DNA from: Methylophaga sp. UBA3192
GTDB taxonomy: Bacteria > Pseudomonadota > Gammaproteobacteria > Nitrosococcales > Methylophagaceae
DNA length: 64,000 nucleotides
Direction of reading: 5' to 3'
Assembly: GCA_002363955.1 (NCBI GenBank)
Contig: DEXE01000002.1
Coordinates: 1 to 64,000 of the forward strand
This document shows, piece after piece, positions 7,427-15,076 of the stretch (positions are counted from its first letter, which is position 1; each line of letters starts with the position of its first letter). The notes under the pieces are model-generated. The model worked only from the letters and a program-made list of their open reading frames with translations, ran no database searches and had not been told where the DNA came from. The position numbers were made by a program, and so were the translations under genes.

Positions 7427-8374
7427 TTGGAAATTCGCGCCTCAACATTGGATGACTTACTCTATGATGTTTATGAAAAGCTATTGAATGATGGAGAGGA
7501 GGTAATCGCAACAAAAGGAACAAACTTCGAAATTGACTCAGTTCTACTTCATCTAGATAACCCCCTAGCCAGAATTAGTAGAACAGAGACTAGAAGCCTA
7601 ATATTCAGTTGTCTAGGTGAGTTAATCTGGTATTTGTCAGGTTCTAATGATTTATCTCAAATCGAGTTTTACATCCCCAATTACGGTGCGCATGCCTCAG
7701 ATGATGGTAAGACAGTTCATGGTGCTTATGGTCCAAGGTTACTAAACTCTTTTGGTGTAAATCAGATCAATAACATTATAAGCCTCTTGACAAAAAAACC
7801 CTCGTCTAGAAGAGCTGTAATTCAACTATTCCAAGCCAGTGATTTGCAGAGCGAACATAAAGATATTCCCTGCACATGTAGTCTTCAATTCTTAGTTAGG
7901 CACGAACAGCTAAATCTGATTACATTCATGCGATCAAATGATGCCTACATGGGATTACCTCATGACATATTCTCCTTCACAATGTTACAAGAAATCATCG
8001 CTCGTACATTGGGGCTTAAGCTAGGCTCATATACACACTTTGTTGGAAGTCTTCACCTATATGCAGATAAAGTTGAAAGCGCTAAGCACTTTCTAAGTGA
8101 GGGCCTCCAGTCTACACAAAGAATAATGCCAGAAATGCCTGCTGAGCCATGGCCGTCTATTGAGCTATTGATTAATCTTGAGAGGTCATACCGAGAAGGC
8201 GAATCAGTCGACGATAGAATAGAGGAACTGGCTCATTATTGGCGCGATTTATCGTACCTGCTCAAGGCTCATGCATGCAAAGACTCAGTGGAAGAGCTCG
8301 ATAAACTCTATAATCTTTTTACTGATGACGTATTCAAACTTTACATATATAAAAAGATTCAAGCACTAACGTAA
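7427..8374 (+). CDS. Thymidylate-synthase-family protein, predicted dCMP-type
   Basis: This is a 315-residue thymidylate-synthase-fold protein. Family marks include RSLIFSCLGELIWYLSG (the ELLWFL region), SSRRAVIQ (phosphate-binding arginines), DIPCTCSLQF with Cys149 at the nucleophile position, RSNDAYMGLPHDIFSF, and GSLHLYADK with the nucleotide-binding His and Tyr. The residue matching E. coli ThyA Asn177 is Asp180 (GLPHD instead of GLPFN); aspartate here is characteristic of dCMP/CMP hydroxymethylases and shifts specificity to cytosine. The segment around ThyA Trp80 is also different. It is therefore unlikely to be the cell's thymidylate synthase. The start is a TTG with AAGGAAG upstream. 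It is followed after 19 bases by the next cassette gene and probably co-transcribed. Confidence 0.8.
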   Translation: MEIRASTLDDLLYDVYEKLLNDGEEVIATKGTNFEIDSVLLHLDNPLARISRTETRSLIFSCLGELIWYLSGSNDLSQIEFYIPNYGAHASDDGKTVHGAYGPRLLNSFGVNQINNIISLLTKKPSSRRAVIQLFQASDLQSEHKDIPCTCSLQFLVRHEQLNLITFMRSNDAYMGLPHDIFSFTMLQEIIARTLGLKLGSYTHFVGSLHLYADKVESAKHFLSEGLQSTQRIMPEMPAEPWPSIELLINLERSYREGESVDDRIEELAHYWRDLSYLLKAHACKDSVEELDKLYNLFTDDVFKLYIYKKIQALT

Positions 8375-8393
8375 TTTTTAACACCATATTAAA

Positions 8394-9239
8394 ATGAAAT
8401 CAGAAGTAATTAAGTTAACTACCCAGCTCACGGATCTCACAAAGAATAACATGGGAGTAATAGAGTGGGCTTCACCAATACCTGTGTTTGGTGATATCGA
8501 AATATCAAAAGTAGCTACCCTGGGATTAAATCCTAGTAATCGTGAATTTATTGATGCATCAGGTGAAGAACTTACCGGTTCAAATAGACGTTTTCATACG
8601 CTCCAATCTTTGGGGGTCAGTGATTGGAGAAGTCTCACCAAGGAACATATTAGTCTGATTGAAGGTAGTTATAGAGACTACTTCAAAACTAACCCATACA
8701 ATGGATGGTTTAAGAGGTTAGACGAGCTTTTAGTCGGGGTCGATGCTTCGTATTATGGAAATAAGTTATTTGATGCCTGCCATTTAGACCTAATTCCATT
8801 CGCAACTTACGAAAAGTGGACTCATCTCACATCCAAGCAAAAACGGGTTCTCTTAGAGAGTTCTAAAGCCCACCTTATTGAAACTCTCAAGAATACAAAT
8901 ATCGAGCTATTAATTCTTAATGGTCGAAGTGTAGTCAATGCGTTTCAAGTATTAACGGATGAAAAAATTTCATCTCGAGAAATGGCCAGTTGGTCACTTC
9001 CAAGAACCAAGGGCGGAAATATAAAAGGGTATGCTTATGAGGCAAAAGTCAGCAAAATTTCTGGACACAGGTTGAATAAAGAGGTCAATGTTATTGGCTT
9101 CAACCACAACATTCAGAGTAGCTTTGGAGTTACCAAGCAGGTAAAAAAAGCCATTAGGGATTGGATTTCAAGGTACAGACATGAGGTCAACAATGAATCA
9201 CGCTCAGAAACTACAAAAACAAAAACAACTAAACTCTGA
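8394..9239 (+). CDS. Possible uracil-DNA-glycosylase-fold protein, function unknown
   Basis: This is a 281-residue protein. What can be seen is a VFGDIEISKVATLGLNPSN stretch (residues 31-49), similar in style to the first motif of the uracil-DNA-glycosylase superfamily (strand, then G-x-N/D-P), a CHLDLIPFATY segment at about 129-139, a hydrophobic strand ELLILNGRSVV at 171-181, and a late GFNHNIQSSFG (235-245) in the place of the H-x-S motif. The tail is basic and Ser/Thr/Lys-rich. A DNA-glycosylase-like fold is therefore plausible, but I did not recognise a specific family. The gene lies 19 bases after the thymidylate-synthase homologue and overlaps the next gene by 47 bases, implying translational coupling. 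No obvious ribosome binding site precedes its ATG. Confidence 0.6.
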   Translation: MKSEVIKLTTQLTDLTKNNMGVIEWASPIPVFGDIEISKVATLGLNPSNREFIDASGEELTGSNRRFHTLQSLGVSDWRSLTKEHISLIEGSYRDYFKTNPYNGWFKRLDELLVGVDASYYGNKLFDACHLDLIPFATYEKWTHLTSKQKRVLLESSKAHLIETLKNTNIELLILNGRSVVNAFQVLTDEKISSREMASWSLPRTKGGNIKGYAYEAKVSKISGHRLNKEVNVIGFNHNIQSSFGVTKQVKKAIRDWISRYRHEVNNESRSETTKTKTTKL

Positions 9240-10116
9240 ACTAGAGCAACTCAAGCAGACTTGTTTACTACCGGGATTAAATGATTGTGTAAGACAAAGT
9301 GTCTTTGTAAGACAACTTCTGGATAGCATCAGAAGAGTTAGTTTCGTATACACACTTCAAAATAGAAACATATCTCAAGAGTGCATTGATCCAGCCTCAG
9401 ATGCTTTTGACCCCATAAAAGCATCAATCCTCCTACACCGAAATGGTGAAGTAGAGGAAGCCTTTTGGCTTGTTTTTTTGGCTACGTTCTGTGGTAAAAA
9501 CCTAAAGAAAGGTTGGCTCATGCTTAAGCAGTTTTATTCAATGTTGAACTCTGGGCAGATATTGACTTGGGAGTATATATCAAACGATATGGCTCAGTTC
9601 CATGTTTGGTATGACCATAACCACACTGGCATTACGAGGGCGTTTGGTAATCATAGAAAATTTGAAACTTTAAAAGCTACCTCTCAGGAAGGTCCCAAAA
9701 GAGTTTTTGAATCTTACGTGAATTGGGTTGGCCCTAACTTGAGCCATCAGCAGATGATTTCAGATCGTATCAACGGCATCGCTGGACATAATCTTGGTGC
9801 TTTGTTTGATGATCTTTACAACAGCATGAACACAGTTGTCAGGTTTGGCAGGATTAGTCGTTTTGACTATCTAACGATGCTTGGAAAAGTCGGTTTAGTT
9901 AATATTGAACCACCTGAGACTTATCTCAGCAGCTCAACAGGTCCAATCAAAGGTGCCAGGTTAATGTTTGGGCATCAGAGTGCAGATGTTTATAAATCCA
10001 AGCTCGAACTATTTGAAAATGGTTTATCACTTGGACCCATGGCGATGCAAGTATTAGAAGATGCATTATGTAATTGGCAAAAAAGCCCCACAGAATATAA
10101 GTTATTTAGGGGGTAA
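9193..10116 (+). CDS. Protein resembling alpha-glutamyl/putrescinyl-thymine pyrophosphorylase clade 3
   Basis: This mostly helical protein has about 307 residues. The block EAFWLVFLATFCGKNLKKGW followed by WEYISNDMAQFHVWY resembles, from memory, the family named aGPT-PPlase clade 3, related to enzymes of phage hypermodified-thymine synthesis (other clades were later shown to be 5-hydroxymethyl-dU DNA kinases and amino-acid:DNA transferases). The family link is recognised by pattern, not by search. I chose the ATG at 9193 because GAGGT precedes it; an in-frame ATG at 9181 also exists. Its 5' end overlaps the preceding gene, and its 3' end is 9 bases from the convergent antitoxin gene. The gene completes a three-gene cassette whose shared theme is pyrimidine bases. 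Confidence 0.6.
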   Translation: MNHAQKLQKQKQLNSELEQLKQTCLLPGLNDCVRQSVFVRQLLDSIRRVSFVYTLQNRNISQECIDPASDAFDPIKASILLHRNGEVEEAFWLVFLATFCGKNLKKGWLMLKQFYSMLNSGQILTWEYISNDMAQFHVWYDHNHTGITRAFGNHRKFETLKATSQEGPKRVFESYVNWVGPNLSHQQMISDRINGIAGHNLGALFDDLYNSMNTVVRFGRISRFDYLTMLGKVGLVNIEPPETYLSSSTGPIKGARLMFGHQSADVYKSKLELFENGLSLGPMAMQVLEDALCNWQKSPTEYKLFRG

Positions 10117-10124
10117 TGATTTGA

Positions 10125-11219
10125 TTAAAGTGAAAAGACTTCTTGCTTGTTATATCTAGCTTTAAATTTGTTGAGCTGATTTCGATTAATATAATTATTA
10201 TGTTGAAGCTGGCCAACTACAATCCCAGCCGAAATGTCTAGTTTTTTGGCAAACCTGGGGATTTGTCTCCATGTCTTAATGCTCAAACCTGAGAACTCTC
10301 TTCTGAACTCTACTGGTATCAAAACATTTTCGGCAAATACATTTGCTTCTTCTTCTTCTTTCTCTGTGATGAAATTGTCACCCTCAATAAACAGCTTGCC
10401 CTCGCCGTGCAAAACTAAATGCCCTATTTCGTGGAAAAGTGTAAACCAGAAATGGTCATCACTCAGGTAGCGAAAGCTAATTATCATTACAGGGTGGCCC
10501 TTGTTATTGAAGAATGTTGCTCCACTGGCACGGCATTTTTCTGGGGTGGGTAATAAAACAACGGCTACACCACAACTTTCAAAGATTTCTAATAGCTTAG
10601 GAAAAAACTCTTTTGGATCAGCTAGTCTCGAGAGTTTTTTGATCTCAGAAATACGGTTCTCAAGCTTTTCTCTATTCCAACGGGATAATTTTCTTTTAGA
10701 ACTTAAAATTTCGCCCTGCCTCAACCAAGTAACTACCGACTCAGACGAAGAATCAAAGGACTTAGAAGTTCTAAAAGCAGTTCTCAATAACTTGTCATTG
10801 TATTTGGTGTACCATTCTTGTATTGAGCGGACTTCAAAAAAATTAAGACAAAGTTCTAATTTGTTTTGAAGTGTACGAGCCCTCTCAAGCCAACCAAATT
10901 TGACCATATCTCTGATAGGAAGTAAGTCTAACCATTGTTTTACTGCAAGGTCTGACTTGTAAAGACGTTCGAGATCGTCCCTGTAATCTTTTTCTCGATT
11001 TAGCCAAAATTCTGTTGAAGCCCCAAGGATTTCTGATAGTTTATTTGCTAGGTTAAGGTCAAGCTCAATATCCCCCCCAATTAACTTTTTTGCCTGGAGC
11101 ATATTGATGCCCAAAGACTTTGAGAAGTCTGTCAGAGTGATATCTTTCGCTTCGAGGACTTGGACAATAGTTCTGCCAGGAGCAGAAGTCCAGTCTGGAC
11201 TGAATGAGCTAAGTTCCAT
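10125..11219 (-). CDS. XRE-type antitoxin with ImmA/IrrE metallopeptidase domain
   Basis: This is a 364-residue two-domain protein. Residues 12-75 form a HigA/XRE-type DNA-binding helix-turn-helix (GRTIVQVLEAKDITLTDFSK). Residues 210-300 form an ImmA/IrrE zinc peptidase domain with HEIGH at 263-267 and the third ligand Glu291 in EEEANVFAENVLIP. Such fusions act as antitoxins or regulators of toxin-antitoxin and phage genes. The gene overlaps the upstream toxin-like gene by 11 bases, giving the toxin-first order of higBA loci. It is convergent with the modification-like cassette. Autorepression of the pair is expected by analogy; cleavage of a partner by the peptidase domain is possible but not shown. 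Confidence 0.88.
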   Translation of the reverse strand: MELSSFSPDWTSAPGRTIVQVLEAKDITLTDFSKSLGINMLQAKKLIGGDIELDLNLANKLSEILGASTEFWLNREKDYRDDLERLYKSDLAVKQWLDLLPIRDMVKFGWLERARTLQNKLELCLNFFEVRSIQEWYTKYNDKLLRTAFRTSKSFDSSSESVVTWLRQGEILSSKRKLSRWNREKLENRISEIKKLSRLADPKEFFPKLLEIFESCGVAVVLLPTPEKCRASGATFFNNKGHPVMIISFRYLSDDHFWFTLFHEIGHLVLHGEGKLFIEGDNFITEKEEEEANVFAENVLIPVEFRREFSGLSIKTWRQIPRFAKKLDISAGIVVGQLQHNNYINRNQLNKFKARYNKQEVFSL

Positions 11220-11607
11220 CTTTACATCCCTCGATTCTTATCAGTTTTAATCTAGTTATTCTGGCCCAGTCTATATTTCCGCTATCAGTAACTGGCTTTT
11301 TTCTTATGTGATTTGGCAGAAATATTAATTTAGAGGGACCGCCGATACATATAGTGACAACTTCGGCCTGAAGAGTATCGTCGAGTTCCACTTGTGGATC
11401 ACCAAGTGATAATACAAATATATCATCAAGGCATGTAGCAGCAAAAATTTCTTTTAAGCGATTCCTCATATTCGAGGATGCTTCTTCGCCCAAAGCTTCT
11501 ATGCCTTGCTGCAGAGACTCACATATTTCGCGCAGCCCCTTAGAATTGAATGCAATTTCCAACCAACAATCCCTGCTGATGTAGTTGTTTATAATACAAG
11601 TTAACAC
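11209..11607 (-). CDS. HigB/RelE-like toxin
   Basis: This is a 132-residue protein. The order of features matches the RelE/HigB killer-protein family: a W-x-E-I-A-F strand and K-G-L-R-E-I near the start, a helical segment with LGEEASSNMRNRLKEIFAA, then PSKLIFLPNHIRKKPVTDSG and IDWARITRLKLIRIEG at the end, where toxins of this family have (R/K)LIFEP followed by IDW-V-I-I. The presumed activity is ribosome-dependent mRNA cleavage. The frame opens with a GTG lacking a clear ribosome binding site, so the exact start is uncertain. It is directly upstream of, and overlaps, the XRE-ImmA gene, supporting a type II toxin-antitoxin module. Confidence 0.72.
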   Translation of the reverse strand: MLTCIINNYISRDCWLEIAFNSKGLREICESLQQGIEALGEEASSNMRNRLKEIFAATCLDDIFVLSLGDPQVELDDTLQAEVVTICIGGPSKLIFLPNHIRKKPVTDSGNIDWARITRLKLIRIEGCKDGT

Positions 11608-11688
11608 TTATGTATTATTTGTGTCACTGTGAATCGCCACTAAAAAACTAGACACCTTTCAGACAAAGTATTGCACTAAGCCATAAAC

Positions 11689-11723
11689 AAAAAAGCCCCA
11701 ACACTTTTCAGTAATGAGGCTTT
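11689..11723 (-). terminator. tRNA-Leu terminator
   Basis: On the minus strand the arms aaagcc and ggcttt are followed by a T-run, 12 bases after the tRNA-Leu CCA end. The long loop makes it a moderate-strength terminator. Confidence 0.65.
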
Positions 11724-11734
11724 GATATTTCTGA

Positions 11735-11821
11735 TGGTGCCCGGGGCCGGAATCGAACCGGCACGACCGCAAAGTCGAGGGATTTTAAGTCCCTTGTGTC
11801 TACCAATTTCACCACCCGGGC
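11735..11821 (-). tRNA. tRNA-Leu (TAA anticodon)
   Basis: This is an 87-base class II tRNA with encoded CCA. The acceptor arms GCCCGGG and CCCGGGC pair perfectly, the anticodon stem-loop GGGACTTAAAATCCC reads TAA, the T-arm GGTTCGATTCC is standard, and a long variable arm is present. Its 3' end faces the accessory genes at 6-11.6 kb, a common integration site, although I found no integrase or duplicated 3' end. Confidence 0.97.
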
Positions 11822-11873
11822 AGCAAGCGGGACATTATAAACAAGATTGCACAATTGTTCACACCCAATTCAC

Positions 11874-13607
11874 TTATTTTTTACTGGAAGAGGGTAATTG
11901 GTAATGGCTTTCGATCATTTCCCGGGTCAAAATCCCATAAATCCGGTCAATCATCGGGGTGCTCTGACGACTGACGTACAGCGCCTCGACTTCATATTTA
12001 TTAAGCGCCTGATAGGCTTCATGCAGACTGGTATGCAGTGAGATTTTATGTACATTCCGTCTGGTGGCCGGGATTTGCATTAAATCAATTTCAGACTCAC
12101 CTTCGTCTTGTTTAACACTTACCGCTCTGGCCAGGTCGCTGGCGGGCATCAGGGCAATCGGATTGCGTTCTTTGGTGATTAATATCCATTCCGGGTTGTT
12201 TTCGAGTGTGTGCAGAGCCAGATCACGATTGATTGTCTGATTCAACACGGCGATATTGCGTTGCATCGCGGCACCGACACTGATTTTGCGAAGCGTTTGT
12301 GAGATGGGGTCATTACGAAAATCCAAACCTTTTACTCGCATCAAGTTGACGAACATGGGTTCCTGTTTGAAATAATCGTGCGTAATCAGGCTGGAAAAGA
12401 CGATAGCAAGCATACCGGGCAGAATGATTTCCGGGTTGCCGGTGAGTTCGAGCATGGCCATTAATGCGGCAAGCGGCGCTTTTAATGTGGCCGACATCAT
12501 CGCGCACATGCCTAACACCGCATAAAAGGTCATTGATGACGCATAGTCGGGCAAGATGATTTGTCCGAAGTAACCTAATATTGCGCCGGCACAGGCGCCG
12601 ACGACCATGGTCGGCCCAATGATTCCGGCCGGTATGCCTAAACCGACGGTGGCGGATGATAACAGCAGTTTCATCACCATGATGATGACCAGCGTGCCGA
12701 TGGCAATATCATTGGCGGAAATACTGCCAATAATGCCGTAGCCCATTCCCATAACCTCTGGCACCATCATGCCGCACAAACCCATTAATACTCCGGCATA
12801 AACCGGACGAAGCCATAACGGGTGATTGGTGTAGAGATTGGTAAACAGCGTCAGTGTTTTTAATGCAATGGTGGCTAGGCCGCCGATAACGAGACCCAGA
12901 AAAACAATATAAGGCAGTTCCCACAGTGACTGCATCTGGGCACTGAGATTGATAAAAACAGTGTCATCGCCAAAGGTCAGTCGACACACTACCGCGCCAG
13001 TGACGGAAGCGAGGATGACCGGAATAAAACTGGCGATGTAATATTCCATCATGATGACTTCCATGGCGAAAATCACCCCAGCGATGGGGGTATTGAATGA
13101 GGCGGCGATGGCGGCGGCAGTACCGGATGCGACCAGAATCCGAACACTGTTATTAGGTAATTCCAGACCATTGGCTAATAAGCTGCCGCTGGCGGCACCA
13201 AGATGCACGCCGGGACCTTCACGACCGACGGAATGACCGGTAATAATGGCAATACTGGTGCCGAGAAACTGCCGAACCGCATTTTGCCAGGGCAGACGGC
13301 CTTCATAGGCCGAAAGGCGTTCGATCACATGCAGGATACCGGTGGTGCGTTGTTCCTGATTTAACCCAAGAAACAATAAACCGATAAGCAGGCCGCCGAG
13401 AATCGGCAGACCTAACAGGCCCCACCAGGGCAGGCTGGCAAAGCCTTCGACTTCGCCGGAGGGTAATAACAGCATTTGACCGTGTTCAATGGTAAGTCTG
13501 AGCAGGATGATGGCAAGGCTGGCTAATAATCCGGTGATAACGGCAAGCACATAAAGCTTTACGCCTAATCGACCAAATATGAAGTACTGTCGGATTTTTT
13601 CCAGCAT
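11874..13607 (-). CDS. ClC family chloride transporter with C-terminal CBS pair
   Basis: This is a 577-residue polytopic inner-membrane protein. The ClC selectivity signatures are present: GREGPGVHLGAASGS, with the gating glutamate typical of H+/Cl- exchangers, and GLGIPAGIIGPTM. About ten hydrophobic segments fill residues 15-420, and residues 440-570 look like a CBS-domain pair that may sense nucleotides. The gene follows hemN by 5 bases on the same strand and probably shares its transcript. Chloride/proton exchange can help acid or osmotic homeostasis; which applies here is unknown. Confidence 0.93.
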   Translation of the reverse strand: MLEKIRQYFIFGRLGVKLYVLAVITGLLASLAIILLRLTIEHGQMLLLPSGEVEGFASLPWWGLLGLPILGGLLIGLLFLGLNQEQRTTGILHVIERLSAYEGRLPWQNAVRQFLGTSIAIITGHSVGREGPGVHLGAASGSLLANGLELPNNSVRILVASGTAAAIAASFNTPIAGVIFAMEVIMMEYYIASFIPVILASVTGAVVCRLTFGDDTVFINLSAQMQSLWELPYIVFLGLVIGGLATIALKTLTLFTNLYTNHPLWLRPVYAGVLMGLCGMMVPEVMGMGYGIIGSISANDIAIGTLVIIMVMKLLLSSATVGLGIPAGIIGPTMVVGACAGAILGYFGQIILPDYASSMTFYAVLGMCAMMSATLKAPLAALMAMLELTGNPEIILPGMLAIVFSSLITHDYFKQEPMFVNLMRVKGLDFRNDPISQTLRKISVGAAMQRNIAVLNQTINRDLALHTLENNPEWILITKERNPIALMPASDLARAVSVKQDEGESEIDLMQIPATRRNVHKISLHTSLHEAYQALNKYEVEALYVSRQSTPMIDRIYGILTREMIESHYQLPSSSKK

Positions 13608-13612
13608 CAGCC

Positions 13613-14986
13613 CTATATAACTTTGGAAAATCGCTGTTTTGCCTGTTGACTGTATTTATCAAACGCCATGCAGATATTACGGATTAACAAGCGCCCAGCG
13701 GGTAAGACCACTATGGATTTCCAGTTATACTGCAACAGGCCGTCTTCGGCAAATTGTTCGAGCTGAAGGTAGGCATCGGCAAAATAGTCTTTAAATTGAA
13801 TGTCGTACTCTTGTTCAAGTTCCGCAATATTCAGTTCAAAATCACAGATTAAACGGGTAATGATGTTGCGGCGCAGTTTGTCATCCTCGCTGAGGCTGAT
13901 GCCTCGCATTAAAGGCAGTTGGTTTTGTTTGAGCAGCGTATCGTATTCGAGCAGGGTCTTAACGTTTTGAGCATAGGCGTCACCAATATTGCCAATCGAA
14001 GTGATGCCAAAACCAATCAGGTCGCATTCGGCATGGGTGGCATAACCCTGAAAGTTTCGATGCAAACGATTCTGTTGCTGGGCCAGGCTCAGTTCATCAT
14101 CCGGTTTGGCAAAATGATCCATGCCGATATATTGGTAGCCCGCATGGGTCAATTTCTCAATTGAAAGCTGCAATATGCTCAGTTTTTGCTCGGCGGTCGG
14201 TAAGTCTTCACTTTTAATCTGCCGCTGTGTTTTAAACAGTTTTGGCATATGGGCGTAATTAAATAATGAGATACGATCAGGATCGGCGGCAATGATTTTA
14301 TCGAGTGTCGTATTAAAGCCTGACAGTGTTTGCAGCGGTAGCCCATAAATCAAATCAATGCTGATGGAGCGAAACTGATGCTGACGTGCTGCATCAATTA
14401 CCGCCAGTGTTTCAGCTTCAGACTGAATCCGGTTAACGGCTTTTTGCACGGCTGGATCAAAATCCTGTACCCCCAGACTGATACGGTTAAAGCCTAATTT
14501 TTTTAACAGGGCAATAGTCTGACCATTGGCTTCGCGAGGATCAATTTCAATCGAGATATCAGCATCATCGGCAATATGAAAATGACGACGGGTTTCATCC
14601 ATCAGCTCCTGCATTTGCTGTTCGCTGATAAATGTCGGTGTGCCACCGCCCCAGTGCAATTGTGTTACCGGTCTGTTGCTATCAATTAATTCGGCTTTGA
14701 GCGCGAGTTCTTTAGAGATGTTTTCAAGGTAGGGCGCGGCATGATCACGATTTTTGGTGATGATTTTGTTGCAGGCACAGTAAAAACAGACGGTATCGCA
14801 AAACGGCAGATGGAAATACAAAGACAGCGGTCCGCCACGCTGATTGGAGAGTTCAGCATGCTGCAGAAACTCCTTTGCCTTGAAGGTTTCATCAAATTCC
14901 AGCGCGGTCGGATAAGAGGTATATCTGGGGCCGGCTGTGTCGTATTTCTGAATAAGCTGGCGGTTCACGATCAGCTGATTTTGCAT
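13613..14986 (-). CDS. hemN: Oxygen-independent coproporphyrinogen III oxidase
   Basis: This radical-SAM enzyme of about 457 residues converts coproporphyrinogen III to protoporphyrinogen IX without oxygen. The iron-sulfur/SAM motif is Cys63-x3-Cys67-x2-Cys70-x-Cys72 (CDTVCFYCAC), and the N-terminus has the HemN-typical KYDTAGPRYTSYPTA. I placed the start at 14986 because it matches family starts and has AAGG upstream; the frame could open 9 codons earlier. An FNR-type box lies about 80 bases upstream, fitting induction at low oxygen. The oxygen-dependent alternative hemF is at 18782, so the cell can make heme under both regimes. Confidence 0.96.
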   Translation of the reverse strand: MQNQLIVNRQLIQKYDTAGPRYTSYPTALEFDETFKAKEFLQHAELSNQRGGPLSLYFHLPFCDTVCFYCACNKIITKNRDHAAPYLENISKELALKAELIDSNRPVTQLHWGGGTPTFISEQQMQELMDETRRHFHIADDADISIEIDPREANGQTIALLKKLGFNRISLGVQDFDPAVQKAVNRIQSEAETLAVIDAARQHQFRSISIDLIYGLPLQTLSGFNTTLDKIIAADPDRISLFNYAHMPKLFKTQRQIKSEDLPTAEQKLSILQLSIEKLTHAGYQYIGMDHFAKPDDELSLAQQQNRLHRNFQGYATHAECDLIGFGITSIGNIGDAYAQNVKTLLEYDTLLKQNQLPLMRGISLSEDDKLRRNIITRLICDFELNIAELEQEYDIQFKDYFADAYLQLEQFAEDGLLQYNWKSIVVLPAGRLLIRNICMAFDKYSQQAKQRFSKVI

Positions 14987-15062
14987 AACAAACGCCTTGT
15001 AACACGGTGGCAAATGATTATAACCAGCTGATTTTTATCCCGAATGGCTAATGCACGATTTC

Positions 15063-15076
15063 TTGATCCAGATCAG
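15063..15076 (-). promoter_or_regulatory. FNR/ANR-type box upstream of hemN
   Basis: The sequence TTGATCCAGATCAG matches the FNR/ANR consensus TTGAT-N4-ATCAA at 9 of 10 fixed positions. It lies about 77 bases upstream of the hemN start, a suitable position for activation when oxygen is low, and overlaps the stop codon of the upstream gene. Confidence 0.75.

Noticed and set aside
7427..8374. Annotation as the housekeeping thymidylate synthase ThyA
   Set aside because: The substrate-reading Asn is replaced by Asp, the Trp80 region is missing, and its neighbours are accessory genes rather than folA or lgt.
11735..11821. tRNA-Leu as a proven phage or island attachment site
   Set aside because: No integrase gene and no second copy of the tRNA 3' end were seen in the window, so this stays a suggestion.
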